A stretch of DNA of 64,000 nt from Isochrysis galbana (lineage: Eukaryota; Haptophyta; Isochrysidales; Isochrysidaceae): the NCBI GenBank assembly GCA_018136815.1, contig CM030938.1, positions 5,046,749 to 5,110,748 of the forward strand, given 5' to 3'. Made by a program: the position numbers and the translations under genes. Shown here in pieces: positions 38,969 through 49,805 of the stretch. The notes below the pieces were generated by a model, which had not been told where the DNA came from, did not search any database, and saw only the letters and a program-made list of their open reading frames with translations. Every line of letters starts with the position of its first letter. The stretch's first letter is position 1.

Positions 38969-41182
38969 ATGTCGTTGGCGCAGTCCAACTCGTACAGGGC
39001 GAGCGCGAAGCCGGCGCCGCCTCGGCTGCGCCCGAGCGCGAAGCGGAACCGGCCTCAGGATGCTTTCTCCTCAGCCCACCTCCCGCTCTCCGCTCCCTTT
39101 GCCTGGGCCGAGCCCGAGGTGCAAGCGCAGCGGAGGCGATGCTCAGACGAGAGCGATGCCAGGTATATATTGGCTGAAACGCTTGAGAAGGCGCAGCCAC
39201 ACGACGAGACGGTACACGAAGAAGAACCAATGCATCCTGGTCCGATGATGGAAGTGAGGAGGATGGCATCGCCACTGAAGGCGCAAGGTGTTGGCGAGTG
39301 CGCTCCGTCGGCTGCGCAGGGTCATGTTACTGATGGTGAGCAACCAGGCCATGTGGACTTGGACATCTCAACAAGCCAATCAGGAGTCCTTGAGGCCGAG
39401 AGCTTTCAATCATATCCAATGACAGACGCCCAGCAAGCCGTCGCTTCACTTTCGACTCGGTGTTCAGAAGACAGAACACCTGTTGGTGTTGGATCCGTCT
39501 CGACATGTGCGCTACCTTCGTCTGAAGCATCGGCACCTGCTGGTATTCGTGCATCTGTGCACGAGACCGTCAACATTTTCGACTGGGCGAGTGCCGACAG
39601 TAATTCTAATCGTCCAGTGGCTCCAGCTCCTGCCCTGTATGGGCCACAATCTGTATCCAGAGAATCTCGGTCGCCCCAAGTAGCTGGACGCGCTGCGGCA
39701 CACTCTGAGCCAGCCAACGTGTTTGCATGGGTAGACATCGAGAGCTCAGATAACAATCGCATGCGAGGGGCTCGGAAGGACGTCCATCAGCCGCCTTCAC
39801 ACGCTGCAGGTGCTCCTCACGCCCGTGCGCCGCCGCGTCAAGATGCCCGAGGCAATGCTTCAGCTATTCCGTGGGCGAGTGATCCGCTGCCTCATCTCAC
39901 AATGCGGCACCAAGCCGCTTCACCTGAAAGGACCATCAACTGCGGTGGAGATCACCTGGCTCACCACGTGGAAAAGGATGCGAATGGATTGAAAGCTACT
40001 GCTTGCTCGATGCCGGCCTCGTTCGTTACGGACACGGATGGGCATGCCACAGCCCATACGGCCACAAGAGGAGCAGCAACGCATTCCATGACTGTTGTCA
40101 CAGAGCGAATGCATGAGCGCCCACAGTTGCGCCAGCTCGAGAATGAGCATGAAGACATCGGTCATGCTGCCATCGAGATACTCTCAACTCCTGAGAGTGC
40201 ACAAGCCGCAGCACTGGCAGCGCGCAGTCTTGTTTCTCTCTTCCTGGGACCGCTGCACCGTGCTCTTAATCCTCGAGGAGTTCCTGTATCTCCAGCTGAA
40301 GCAGCTGCGTCTTTGCAGGGTTTTGGCGCACCGGCCGAGGTTGTTCGGGTGCTTGTTCCGCTTCTCACAGACGCTACGCGTCGGCAGATTCCTTTGGATG
40401 ATTTTCTCTTTTCATTGATTGCTTCAAATGCCTCGCCGGATGTGCATCCGTTTGCACAAATTCCAATCCGCGCTCCGGCTAGAGTAATCCCGTTGCCAAC
40501 AACAACAATCTCGGCGTCCACGGTACAGTCTACCTTTCAGACCACGACCGCTGGGAGTGTGAACAGAATCTCATTACCAGCGCAATCCGCCACGCACACA
40601 CCGGCGACAGAGGAAGCTCCGAAGACGGCAGCACTGATCGATGACAAGGTCTCAGAGAAGTGTGCTGCTCCAGAGATTGTAGAACGGATCAATGAGAAGG
40701 CCTCGGCATATGCTGTGGAGTCGAATGCCATCGTCGATGCAGTAACGGATGAGGCTCATGAACGTTGTGAGTCAGATGCGCCAGTTACAGCTGCAGCGAT
40801 GGATGATTCGTGCGCGATCTCGAGGAGCGCAGGCGGCGAGGCGTTGTGGGTGGTTCCCGATGAACCACGCCGGGCGATGCATGCGAGGCGCACGAGTTTA
40901 TCCGTATCAAAACCGTCTAAGCCATCTCGCAATTCTACGCAAGCAACGTCTGTGCCTGTGAAGCCCGGAGTGATGTGGGTTGTCGGAATAGATGATAACG
41001 AGTTGCCTCAGGGCGCGGAGGATTCTGAGGGCGCTTCAACATGCAACGCCACGCAGAAAGATGTAGCAAAGGATGCCGACACCGAGAATTCCGGGTTGCA
41101 AGATTTGGCTTATGGTGCATCAGGCAATGCCGCCGCGGCAGTGCAACCCCATCGACCTCGCGGTATTGCTTGGGTTGTATGA
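38969..41182 (+). CDS. Unknown 737-aa protein with repeated tryptophan motifs, single exon
   Basis: An unbroken frame from ATG 38969 to TGA 41182. Most of the protein is Ser/Ala/Thr-rich and probably disordered. Short hydrophobic motifs centred on tryptophan recur: NIFDWAS, NVFAWVD, SAIPWAS, EALWVVPDE, GVMWVVGID, and the very C-terminus GIAWVV. A more ordered helical segment lies at about 400-490 (AALAARSLVSLFLGPLHRAL, PLLTDATRRQIPLDDFLFSL), reminiscent of a small helical-bundle domain. There is no signal peptide or transmembrane segment. The W motifs look like repeated short linear binding motifs (inference). I do not recognise the family. Codon and amino-acid usage are even along the frame, which argues for a real gene. 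Confidence 0.75.
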   Translation: MSLAQSNSYRASAKPAPPRLRPSAKRNRPQDAFSSAHLPLSAPFAWAEPEVQAQRRRCSDESDARYILAETLEKAQPHDETVHEEEPMHPGPMMEVRRMASPLKAQGVGECAPSAAQGHVTDGEQPGHVDLDISTSQSGVLEAESFQSYPMTDAQQAVASLSTRCSEDRTPVGVGSVSTCALPSSEASAPAGIRASVHETVNIFDWASADSNSNRPVAPAPALYGPQSVSRESRSPQVAGRAAAHSEPANVFAWVDIESSDNNRMRGARKDVHQPPSHAAGAPHARAPPRQDARGNASAIPWASDPLPHLTMRHQAASPERTINCGGDHLAHHVEKDANGLKATACSMPASFVTDTDGHATAHTATRGAATHSMTVVTERMHERPQLRQLENEHEDIGHAAIEILSTPESAQAAALAARSLVSLFLGPLHRALNPRGVPVSPAEAAASLQGFGAPAEVVRVLVPLLTDATRRQIPLDDFLFSLIASNASPDVHPFAQIPIRAPARVIPLPTTTISASTVQSTFQTTTAGSVNRISLPAQSATHTPATEEAPKTAALIDDKVSEKCAAPEIVERINEKASAYAVESNAIVDAVTDEAHERCESDAPVTAAAMDDSCAISRSAGGEALWVVPDEPRRAMHARRTSLSVSKPSKPSRNSTQATSVPVKPGVMWVVGIDDNELPQGAEDSEGASTCNATQKDVAKDADTENSGLQDLAYGASGNAAAAVQPHRPRGIAWVV

Positions 41183-41404
41183 CACGTGGCAAAAAGCGGT
41201 TGAAGTGTGATGAAAGCCCGTTACCACTGCCATGAGCCCTGGCAATTAACGAGCGAATTGATAGGGCAAGCTGAGGCCGCCCATTAACAATTAATTCCAA
41301 TTCGGGGCGGCGCATGGTTAGCATTGCAATTACATGCCAACCACAAAAACACTGTTTGCAGTGCATCCCAATAAAAACCTTTTCGACAATCTCGTGTTGC
41401 ACGT
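41183..41404. other. 3' flank of the 38969 gene
   Basis: Short AT-richer stretch with no recognised feature. Confidence 0.4.
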
Positions 41405-41487
41405 GGCTGACGAATTGGGATAGCCCATAGGGTCTATGGGCAATGCGGAGGGAGGCACACCGGCGGGCTAGAGGGAGGGAACGACTT

Positions 41488-42675
41488 TAGGGGTAGGCCA
41501 AAATATCCGGATATATCTCCTGGATATTTGGGCAGATTTTTTGGAATTAGATAGCTGTGGATATTTCAAAGATATTTGGGCGCGTTTGGGCCCCTCAACG
41601 CAAAAAGAAAACTTGCTGGCGCGTGTGCGCGGGGTGAGAGGCCGACGTGAGGCTGGCGCTACCATGAGTACGAGGTGAGACTAGTAGATACGTAATAAAA
41701 TGATTCGTTACCGTAAGAAAAACTTCTATGACATCACGTAGCCACTGTCCATCATGGGAGGTGTGGCGCGGTGCGGCGGTGTGGCGGTGTGGCTGCATTC
41801 CCTTGCCTCCGGCCTCTGCCCGGTCGCGAATGCGCGGCTTACCGCATTCGCACCGCCGTCACTCAGGTCCACGCCGCTCGACTCGCTCATGTCGCTCCGC
41901 GCCACGCAGGAACGCCGACAGAGATGTCGGCGATCAGCCGAGGCGCGCTCTGAGCGACCCTAGCGACTCGGACGAGTCGCGGCGCGGCGAGACCATCTTG
42001 GACGAGGAGGAGCGCGGCAGCGGGACCGTGGTGAACAATGAGATTGAAGAGACGACGGCCGGGCGTGCCTCGACCCCGATTCCAACTATCCCATTGAAGG
42101 TAGGGTTGCAAGTACTCCACGAGACGTTCGGCAAGGGTGTGATCACCAAGATGGGTGAGGGAAGTCTCCACGGCATGAACAAGGTGGAGATGGAGTATTT
42201 CTCGCGAACCGAGAAGAAGCGCAAACGCACGTGGGTGAACAAGACGAGCGTCGTAGTGCAGGTACGCATCGCCCGGATTTGTGCATGTGGGGAGCATGCC
42301 TTTCACATTTACTCACTCTCCTCTCAATGTACGTCTTGCGTACCTCAGGTCCAGGTTGACTCGCTCGAGGAGGAGGAGGCAGAGGAGGTTGATGCTAGCG
42401 TCGAGCACAGCGGTCCGTTGCTCGCGGCCCACGAGCGTGCCCGCCAAATGAAGGTAAAGCCACCCCCCATGGGTGCACGGTCAGCAGCACCACCCGGCAG
42501 CCGCAAGACCCCCGAGCCCTCGCGTGACACCGCACTCGAGCGCTTGAAGAAGCACCCACGGCGAGAGATATCTATGGATATTTCTTGAGATATTTGGGCT
42601 GAACTTTGAGATATATCAGAGATATCCCCCATGGATATTTGGGCGAAAAATCGTGGATATTTTGGCCTACCCCTA
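41488..42675 (+). mobile_element. hAT-like non-autonomous element with captured gene (1188 bp)
   Basis: It has perfect 21-bp terminal inverted repeats beginning TAGGGGTAGGCC and an 8-bp target-site duplication aacgactt (41480-41487 and 42676-42683). Both features are typical of the hAT superfamily. Copies of gatatttgggc cluster near both ends in subterminal position, as hAT transposase-binding repeats do. The interior holds no transposase but a gene with a Tudor/SH3-like domain and an intron. The uninterrupted target is present elsewhere in the window (LTR-S copies). Confidence 0.9.
41728..42588 (+). CDS. Tudor/SH3-like domain protein carried inside the hAT-like element
   Basis: An open frame of 286 codons; the first about 60 residues may be non-coding because the composition changes there. 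An acidic Ser/Asp segment (SDPSDSDESRRGETILDEEE) is followed by a compact beta-barrel signature, PLKVGLQVLHETFGKGVITK, then VEMEYFSR and RTWVNKTSVVVQ. The form VGxxVxHxxFGxGxVxx is that of Tudor-like/UvrD C-terminal SH3 folds, which bind nucleic acid or protein. An intron at 42262-42348 (CAG|GTACGC ... CTCAG|GTCC, 87 bp) keeps the frame open, so it would not show up as a break. After it come an acidic coiled stretch and a basic tail. The frame ends inside the right subterminal repeat. A related protein lies at 49806-50330. Confidence 0.6.
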   Translation: MTSRSHCPSWEVWRGAAVWRCGCIPLPPASARSRMRGLPHSHRRHSGPRRSTRSCRSAPRRNADRDVGDQPRRALSDPSDSDESRRGETILDEEERGSGTVVNNEIEETTAGRASTPIPTIPLKVGLQVLHETFGKGVITKMGEGSLHGMNKVEMEYFSRTEKKRKRTWVNKTSVVVQVRIARICACGEHAFHIYSLSSQCTSCVPQVQVDSLEEEEAEEVDASVEHSGPLLAAHERARQMKVKPPPMGARSAAPPGSRKTPEPSRDTALERLKKHPRREISMDIS

Positions 42676-42790
42676 AACGACTTCAAAGACGCGGACGGGG
42701 CCCAATGCCCGTCAGCAGAGGAAGGTCAAAAAAATCTGAAGATTCGGGGCTAGGGCCAACACCTACTTGTCGCATTTGCGAATCGACACT

Positions 42791-43138
42791 CGTTACTCGT
42801 TAGAATGAGCTCGGTGGAGGAGAGAAAGCAGAGGGGGGGGGAGGGGGGGAGAATGCAAGTTAGTAGCTAGCACATGAACCCCTTCATTCAAGCATCACAC
42901 ACCTTCTTGCTCTTGCTTGCGCTTGTTGCGATTGAAGCGCAACATCAAAGACGCACACACTACACACTTGGTCCCCAAGGGACCTGTCCCTCACAGATGG
43001 AAACATGAGGGCTAGCAACGAAAACACACGCTCACATGCATGCAGCGGAATTTGGGCTAAGTAAGACAAAGGGCAATCCTAGCTGCTAGAGCCCATGTTG
43101 GAAAGCGGCTATGATGAGTTACCCACCACCCGAGCACA
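42791..43138. other. Intergenic, nothing recognised
   Basis: A G-rich homopolymer patch lies at 42830-42850; the rest has no motif that I can support. Confidence 0.4.
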
Positions 43139-43188
43139 GTGGTTCCATTCGCCGCGAGTGCGGTAAGAATATTAAAAGGTTTTTTTTT
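43139..43188 (+). mobile_element. LINE-type 3' tail with T run
   Basis: gtggttccattcgccgcgag, then tgcggtaagaatattaaaagg and ten T. The same roughly 50 bases occur at 54400-54450. The end agrees in form with the LINE-T copy 1 tail (gaatattaagaag plus T run), so it marks the 3' end of another non-LTR element copy whose body is not present. Confidence 0.65.
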
Positions 43189-44510
43189 TACACTCCAGAG
43201 CGGAACAGAGAACAGAACGACGGCGCAACAGACTAAAGAAAGACAGACTATTCGTATCAAGGCTAGGGATTGGCTAGAGCAGTTATCCAGATAACTTGGT
43301 TATTTGCCACTAACTGACTGCCCTTGTGAGGCGCCAAGCAGTTATCTAACTGCCCCGTGATGCGTCCGTCGAGCAAGTAACTAAGGCATGGAACATGTTT
43401 GTAATTTGTAAGATAGGGCTGCGCGCGGTGAAGAACTCCTGCCACTGTCGGTGCGCCGAGATCGTGGCCGAGGCGGTGGCTGTGGCTGCGGAGGCGGATA
43501 CTGTCGCCCTTACTTGGGCGCCAGCCCCATGCTCGTTGTCGCTGTCCTCCACCGTGGCCTCGGCTCGTGAGCTAGGCATGGCCGCTCTCGCGCTCCAGGC
43601 TAGCCACGGGCCCACTTCGCGCCAGCAATTCCCGCCCCCCCTCCCATCCGGTATTCCTACCCCCCCCCCTTGGTATTGTGTCCCGGTCTCTTAGACGGCC
43701 CAACTTTTGCGAAATTTCGAACGAAATACGTCCTCGAAAAATCAGCCCAAATTTCAAAAAAAAATTCCGAAATCCTGGCCTGTCCCTAGCAGTTACTAGT
43801 ACTAGCATTCCCTAGCCTTGATTCGTATACCCGTGCTCACCAACACCGGACAGCCTCAAAGCCCTATACCTGATAGCGTGGAGATTCACAATAGGCGATT
43901 TCTACATAGTAGAATTTGACGACTACATCTTTCATCACGTGCCCGTCATCGAGAGGACTCTAACCAGGTTCACGGTCCTTTATAGCAGAGAGAGGCCTGG
44001 AACCCTCGGACAAAATCTCGACGGCACGCACGAGCAAAGCCTCCCAAGGGAGAAAGCCGAAGATCAAGGTCGCACGAGAACTTAGCGCCCCGGTTTTTGA
44101 CACGAATGACGCAAGGGTGTCCTGCCGTGATGAGCACGAACCTGACCTTGATAGCACAGGCGCTCAACATAGCGGAACGCCTCGCCTGACCACGATAGCG
44201 CTCCTCGCCCCGGACCCACCCGTCGTTTGCCCCCGGACACGCCAGAGCCCCACGTTCTGCAACGCGGCCACCGAGATAACTACACAATTGGCCGTTAGCC
44301 CGATGGCGCAGGAGGAAGGGGGGAAACAAGCCGCCGGGGATCGGTTCACGCCGCCTGCCACTAGAAGCCCCACACACCCAGCCCCTAGGTAGTGCACGAG
44401 GGGACGCGCCGCAAGACAGGTAGAGAGGGGATAAGGGAAGCGGGCGTGGCTGCATGGATGTTGTGCAGGGTCGCGCGCGCGGCGAGACTATTAATTAAGA
44501 ATTTTTAATA
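43189..44510 (+). mobile_element. LINE-T copy 2, 5'-truncated, frame-broken, interrupted by a hAT-like element
   Basis: The coding homology to copy 1 runs through DRLFVYP, SPTPDSLKALYLIAW, FYIVEFDDYIFHHVPVIER and the final region ending at 44190. Frameshifts are present after about 44000. The 3' UTR is shared with copy 1 (cagcccctaggtag, gcacgaggggac, gtcgcgcgcgcggcgag). The tail is attaattaagaattttt. The copy is split at 43250 by a 563-bp hAT-like insert. Confidence 0.85.
43258..43820. mobile_element. hAT-like MITE inserted in LINE-T copy 2 (563 bp)
   Basis: It has imperfect terminal inverted repeats beginning CAAGGCTAGGGA on both ends, and an 8-bp target-site duplication attcgtat at 43250-43257 and 43821-43828. 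Joining the flanks restores gacagactattcgtataccc. LINE-T copy 1 has the same site without insert (gacagactattcgcataccc, reverse strand near 2010). The interior has a GC-rich core without a recognisable transposase. Confidence 0.9.
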
Positions 44511-44829
44511 CTTGTAACCCTCGGCTCAAATCGAGACGCATAGTGGATCCGGCAAGCTTGCGTGGCCAATGTGCAATGTGCAGTGCTTTTGGGCCGAGGT
44601 AAGACATGAACTCCGGGGAGGTGGATGGTGGGACGTGGCTACTTTAGTTGGCATCGAGGTTCGCCATCTGCCGTTTGCTCTTGCATCAAGCTACCACCCA
44701 GCTACTTCTACTCCAAATTCAGTCCAGACTGCGACTCCAACGGAAAACAGCATCTCTTCCGAACTACGAATGGAAATCGGCGCGCAAGCAGTCTAATAGC
44801 AATCGTTGTCTTCAAACCCTGAGACGGGT
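44511..44829. other. Short intergenic region
   Basis: A plus-strand frame crosses 44648-45277, but most of it lies antisense to the 44830-45819 exon, so I do not call it. No other feature seen. Confidence 0.4.
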
Positions 44830-47800
44830 TCATGAGTCTTCCTCATCATCAGAGATCGTGATCATCACTCTTCGAGGTCGCTTCACGCCGGCGACGTCGC
44901 TTGACCTGCCGTCCTTAGCCCCGTCATGCAAGACATCATGGACCCTGTTTGCCATTGTTGCGGCATTGGGCTCAGCTGCCGTTGAACTCTGCCCGTCAAT
45001 AGCTAACACGTCAGCGCTTTCGCCTCCACCTGCGCTCCTCGTGCGACAGCCATGCGCTCCGGCTCGACCCGACCCTTCCACATGCCTGCTGCTGCCACGC
45101 TCCTTGCCGTCCAACGCGCTACTAGTACTGGCGTGCACGGCGGGAAGGCGGCGCCTTGCTCGTTTTTCCTCACGTCGTTTGCGCCGCAGGGCTGCCTCCG
45201 CTGCGTCGAGAGCATCCGGTTCATCCATAAATTCTACAGCCTCATCAGCTCCTTCCTCCTCACTCGACATATCATGAGCATCCCCCTCCGCCTCTCTCTC
45301 GGTGGCTGACCTCGTGGTTCCACTCCTGACTCCTGTCCCAAGCGAGGAGTCGTCAGTTGGCGATATCTTGCGAAGTCTCCTCTTCACTGTTGGCGTGACA
45401 ACCTTGCCTCCGTCGTCGGAGTGTACGATCCCCTTCACCTTGCCTCCGGCCATCGCCATCGCCTTCTCTTCTCGCCGATGCCGAGCACGTTCCTCGGCAG
45501 CGGCCGCGGCCGCCTCCTCATCGTCCATTTTCTCCTCACCGCTTTCGCCTTCCTCCTCATCGCCGCTGTCGCCGCTGTCGCTGCAGTAGTTCTCGCTCGC
45601 TTCGCGGGAATCGCTTTCATCCTCCTCACTCTCGCGAGCAATGAAATCGTAGATGTCGTCGCCATCCTCCGCCGAGGCGTCATCACCTGTGAAGTCACCA
45701 AATCCGAGCCTTGCCCAAGCAAGGAGGGAGGGACGTAGATCCGACATCTTCGACTCGAACAGAGGGGCGTAGCTAGCGGAAGAACGCCCGCCCGTTGTTC
45801 TTGAAGCATCCTCCTCGCACTACAAGAGAGGCGGCGGAGGGAGCATCATGGATGGGGTTTGAGTATCGTTGGAACGGAGGGCAACGGGGAAGGCTTGGCT
45901 GCGGCTAGCACCAAGGCCGCGACTAAGGCAATCCCTTCCCTAGTCATTCTGCTGACCTCATCATACAAAGAACAGTAGAGCGCTGCGTGCGATGTCATAA
46001 GTTGTCGAGCCGCTTCCGTCCAATATTGCTTGGTGGCATTGGAGCTCGTGCCGTAATGGCTTGGATGAGCGTGGACCCAGCGCATCACAAGCGAGTCGGC
46101 CTGGCGTAAGCGGTACTGCAAATGGGAAGGTAGGCGCGCTCCGAGGAGGCCTCAGCAAGATGCGCATGCGTGCGGAACGTCATCGGAGCGGGCACAAGTT
46201 TGCAGACGCGTTGCTGGGGGCGCCTCACCTGGTTTAGCCTCTCTCTAATGGACGTGCCTTTGAGCGCGGGCGCTGGCAAGCAATGGTCCTCCAAGAGATG
46301 TGCGCGAAGCTCAGCAATCGTACGCATCGTGCATTGGGCCGCTGCCGCCTAGACGCCGGGGGAAACGGGGCGCTATCAGCCTGGGCAACCAGCACTATCT
46401 CACGAGATTGCGTGCCTAGCATGTGATCAAACGCAAGGATATGGCATTCGTTGGCCGGCTGCAAGACAACAACTGTGGCGCTTGCAGAATCTTGTGTTGA
46501 GTGCGCGCACGGAGATGCTGGAAGAAAGCAGCGTGCTGCTCAAGCTGGGGAGGACCCCAAGCAGGCTCGTCCTCGCACCTCTGGCCGAAATGCATAGCCA
46601 TTCTCCCTCTCCCATTTGCGGACGGGTGTCGACCGATACAGGACGGTCAGCGGCTCAAAAGGCACGTTGAGGAGGGCCTCGCACAGCTCCTCCTCCTCCT
46701 CTTCCATCGACGACTGGGCGTTTGCTGACTTGGCCTTCGCGTTCCGGGCTAATCGTCGTCGGCGGGCCTCGCGCAGCTGTCTATTGGCTTCGTTCTCTCC
46801 TCCCCATGCGGCGGCGGCAGCCTCAAGTACCTCCTCCACCTCTTCTTCCTCGGCAGCGTTGGCACCAAAGCGGGCGTCGACGTTGGAGTCCAACATGCCG
46901 GCCGCATCACTACATACCACAGGGACAAACGTCAGAGGCAGGTTCCTCGTGCACCGTGTCCAACGGGTCGTCGATCGCTTCGGCGGGGTCGTGTAATGAT
47001 TAGCTGTTAATCCTGCCATAACCGTCACCGCGACCGCAGGCTGCTTCTACCCCAATCCCGGATGCGTGGTTCTGCAGTCGATTGCACGCCCTCAGATTGC
47101 TATGAGGGAGACACCTTCAAAACTTGGCGCTATGTGGCATGATGCGGGGCGGGGCCGCGTTTTGAAGCAGCTCTTACCATCGCTGTGCTTCAAGTGCTGA
47201 GTCAAGTCGCAGCCACAAGAGGCAAATGGGGCAACAAAAGAGGTTGTGAATCCGCGAGAGGAGCCTAGCTTGATATTGCTCAAGGTGCTGCATGAAGACC
47301 TCATCCGCTGCCCCTGCGCACGGCAGGAGGACAAAGCCGTCAGAGCACGCACATGGGTCAGGGCGCCACCAACGCACAAGAGCCCCAAGCGCCGCAAGCC
47401 TTCTTGCGAGAAGAGCATACCGGCAGTGGTAGCAGGCAGTCGGAGCGCCTTGTCACCGAACTTGCGTTGGATCTGTTTGCGCAACTTCTCCTCCATTGGC
47501 GCACGGAAGTGAGGTGGCTGCTTCCATTCGCCTGGCCGAGGATGAGTGGTGGGGCGGAGCTATCAGGCAGAAGTGCCTCCCGTAACGGTGTTGGCAATAC
47601 ATGTGTGGAAGGGGGCTGTATTACACAGTGGCGCTCCTTGATCGCTTAAAGCATAGTGTAGTAGCGAGTCCGGGAACGGCTCCCACCAGAATGAATGGCG
47701 ATTTTGCGTAGTGTCGAGATGTTCAAGCGCATCACCGAGGATGAGTCGGGGGATCGCCACACCACGTGCGGCTCTCGGAGAGCATTACCTGCGTGGCATG

Positions 47801-49199
47801 GGTGGATATTGGGGTGTCAAGGTAGGATTACGAGGCAACGAGATCAGCCACGGTCATCTGTAGGCGCATCGAGACGCGATGCGATGTAGTGTGCGAATCC
47901 TATAGCTGGTGGGCAGCGCCAGCGTTGCCCCGAGTATTTCGAGGACATTTGATGTAGCATGGCGCCGGGCCGTGCATGCCCACCTGTGATTGCATCCGCC
48001 CCAGGCTCGCCTTCAAGATCTGCTCGATTGTCCTCGCTACTTGGCTCCTCACTATCACTACGGTGAGAATCGTCATCTTGATGCCGCACATTGCTCACTT
48101 CGTCGTTTCGCCTGCCACTGGTGGGATCGGACTCGTGGGAACTTGCACGCGACTGAGAAGCAGCAAGTCGCGCGCTCGAGGGCCCGGCCTCAGATCGTGA
48201 CTGACGCCACTTAGCCGTCGCCGCCTTGACCGCGGATGCAGGGCTCAACTCGCCGGCGCCCCTCCGCAGCCGTCCTCGCCGGCGTTTCGCATCCTCGTCG
48301 TCGCCGCTACTCACGTCTCGCCCACACGCGGCGTACTCTTCGGGAGCATCACTTGCGAGCGTCGCGCCTGCCACTCCTGGGGCGGAAACCCCGTCTTCGT
48401 CGTCTTCGTCGTCACTCATCATGATGCGCCGCGGTCTATTGCCACCCACAGCACCCAGCTGGCTCGCACTGGCCGATCCGCTATGGCCACACTGAAGCTT
48501 AGACTCCGCTGGGCAACACCGCTTGCTACTTAGAGGTGCATCCTCTGCACGGGTTACGCGTACACTAACAGAGGAGGGTGTCGCCTCTGCAAAGCTAGCC
48601 GTCGGTGTGCCACGCCGACTGGTCCGAGCGGAGGACGCATCTTTCTGACTGGTCCGAGCGGAGGATGGATCTTTCTGACTGATCCGAGCGGAGGACGGAT
48701 CTTGCGCACATCCGGAGGCAGAATTGTCGTCGTCGGACAGACTTTCTCCAGAGTAAAAGGCAACGTCCTCCTCTTCTATGCGTGCTGCTCGCGCGCTCGT
48801 AGACGGCAGCGCCCGAAGCCTTTGCCCCCCTCTCCCTGTCTTTTGCTCTAGTCGTGCCCGCTCTGTCTTCTCCTCTCCTTCTCTTTCTCTCGCTCTCACT
48901 CCTCTTTTGTTCGGTACGTCACTGCCCGCCGCCCTCCCGCTCCTATCATTCCTCGACTCTACTGCCTCTCCCTCTCTCCCTCCCTCTTTCTCTCTCCTTC
49001 CCTCCCTCTCTGCGCTCTCCGCGACTCTCGGCGAGCGCCTGTGCTGAGTGGCCTTCCCTCCGTCTGTGCGCGCGCTTGCACGGGTGGAGCTCTGAGATCG
49101 AGAGGCCTCCTCGTCCTCCACATCCTCTCCCGAGCTTGCCTCCTCTTCCTCCTCCTCCGAGCTTGCGTCGGACGGCACGAACGACGAGTCGGACTCCAT
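44830..49199 (-). CDS. Acidic nuclear-type protein, multi-exon, unknown function
   Basis: The first exon starts at ATG 49199 with a strongly acidic Ser/Glu run, then a long Ser/Arg-rich linker with three SQKDPSSART-like repeats, and PRRIMMSDDEDDED. Resolved later exons on the minus strand: a helical piece near 47490-47360 (KLRKQIQRKFGDKALRLPAT), CCPIC near 47220, VVVLQPANECHILAFDHMLG near 46440, 46348-46229 (MRTIAELRAHLLEDH), 46115-45957 (YWTEAARQLMTSHAALYCSL), and the last exon 45819-44830. The last three are phase-0 compatible. The C-terminus repeats the pattern KRPRRVMITISDDEEDS. These hydrophobic-then-acidic motifs look like SUMO-interacting motifs behind a basic patch. Exons between 47850 and 46350 are only partly placed. 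It may instead be two genes. A chromatin or repair role is a guess from composition only. Confidence 0.6.
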
Positions 49200-49279
49200 C
49201 GCTCTCTCCCTCTCCCTCCCTTCCCCTTCCTCCCTCTTCTCCTGCTCGCGCCCCCTCCCCTTTCGCTTTATCCCCGGCC

Positions 49280-49440
49280 ATCGATTATCCTAGAGAGGCA
49301 AGATTTTCTTGTAGAGAGTGGAAGTAACCCTAGTGCTTGGGGTCCTAAGGGCCGTGCCTCATCGGCCACGGAGCCCCTCCCCCGCGATGGGGGTGTGCGC
49401 GGTTGGCGCATGGCTCGTCCGGTGTATGTGACTAGGGATG
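49280..49440 (+). mobile_element. SINE-like repeat, diverged copy
   Basis: 49327-49402 matches the reverse complement of 51640-51706: accctagtgct, gccgtgcctcatcggc, acggagc, cccgcgatggg, gtgtgcgcgg. The tRNA-like head is recognisable only weakly on its left side. Confidence 0.55.
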
Positions 49441-49805
49441 CTAGCCAACAAGATGGTCTACTAGTCTAAAATTCTTAACATGGTACTCTCGCCGAGAGCA
49501 GAGAGCTCACGAGCTCACGAGCTCACCTCAACCTCAACCTCACTCTCTACAGTCTACAGAACTATTGGCCCCGGCCAGGTTTTCGCGATTTTTTTTTCAA
49601 AATTTGGGTAAGCTCGAAGAAAAAAATTTGACCGAAACTTGGGCGCGAAGCCAAGGGATCAAGCGCGAAATTTGGGGTCACGGGGCGGGGCGCTGGCGCG
49701 CTGGGTGGGCGCCGGCACGGGAGAGTGGAGGGGGTGGGACGGCGTGAGGGCTGGGGCTGGGGGTGGAGGGGCGAGACGACAGGGGGGGTGTCCGCCGCGG
49801 AGAGT
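49441..49805. other. Upstream region of the 49806 gene, possible hAT-like terminus
   Basis: The 49570-49610 segment (ggccaggttttcgcgatttt, aaatttgggtaagctcg) resembles the reverse complement of the right end of the hAT-like MITE near 43740-43800 (ggccaggatttcggaatttt, aaatttgggctgattttt). No inverted partner was found downstream, where LTR-B has overwritten the sequence. Confidence 0.35.

Larger units (their letters stand above)
41405..42790 (-). repeat. LTR-S gag-start copy, split by a hAT-like insertion
   Basis: 41405-41487 (reverse: ctatgggctatcccaattcg) and 42676-42770 (reverse: cctctgctgacgggc) are the two halves of the LTR-S gag-start. They join at AAGTCGT exactly as in the intact copies at 3298, 10208 and 61990. 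The 8-bp aacgactt is duplicated around the insert. Confidence 0.8.

Noticed and set aside
45052..45738. Plus-strand frames over 45052-45738
   Set aside because: They are antisense to the acidic last exon, whose Glu/Asp/Ser codons create open frames on the other strand.
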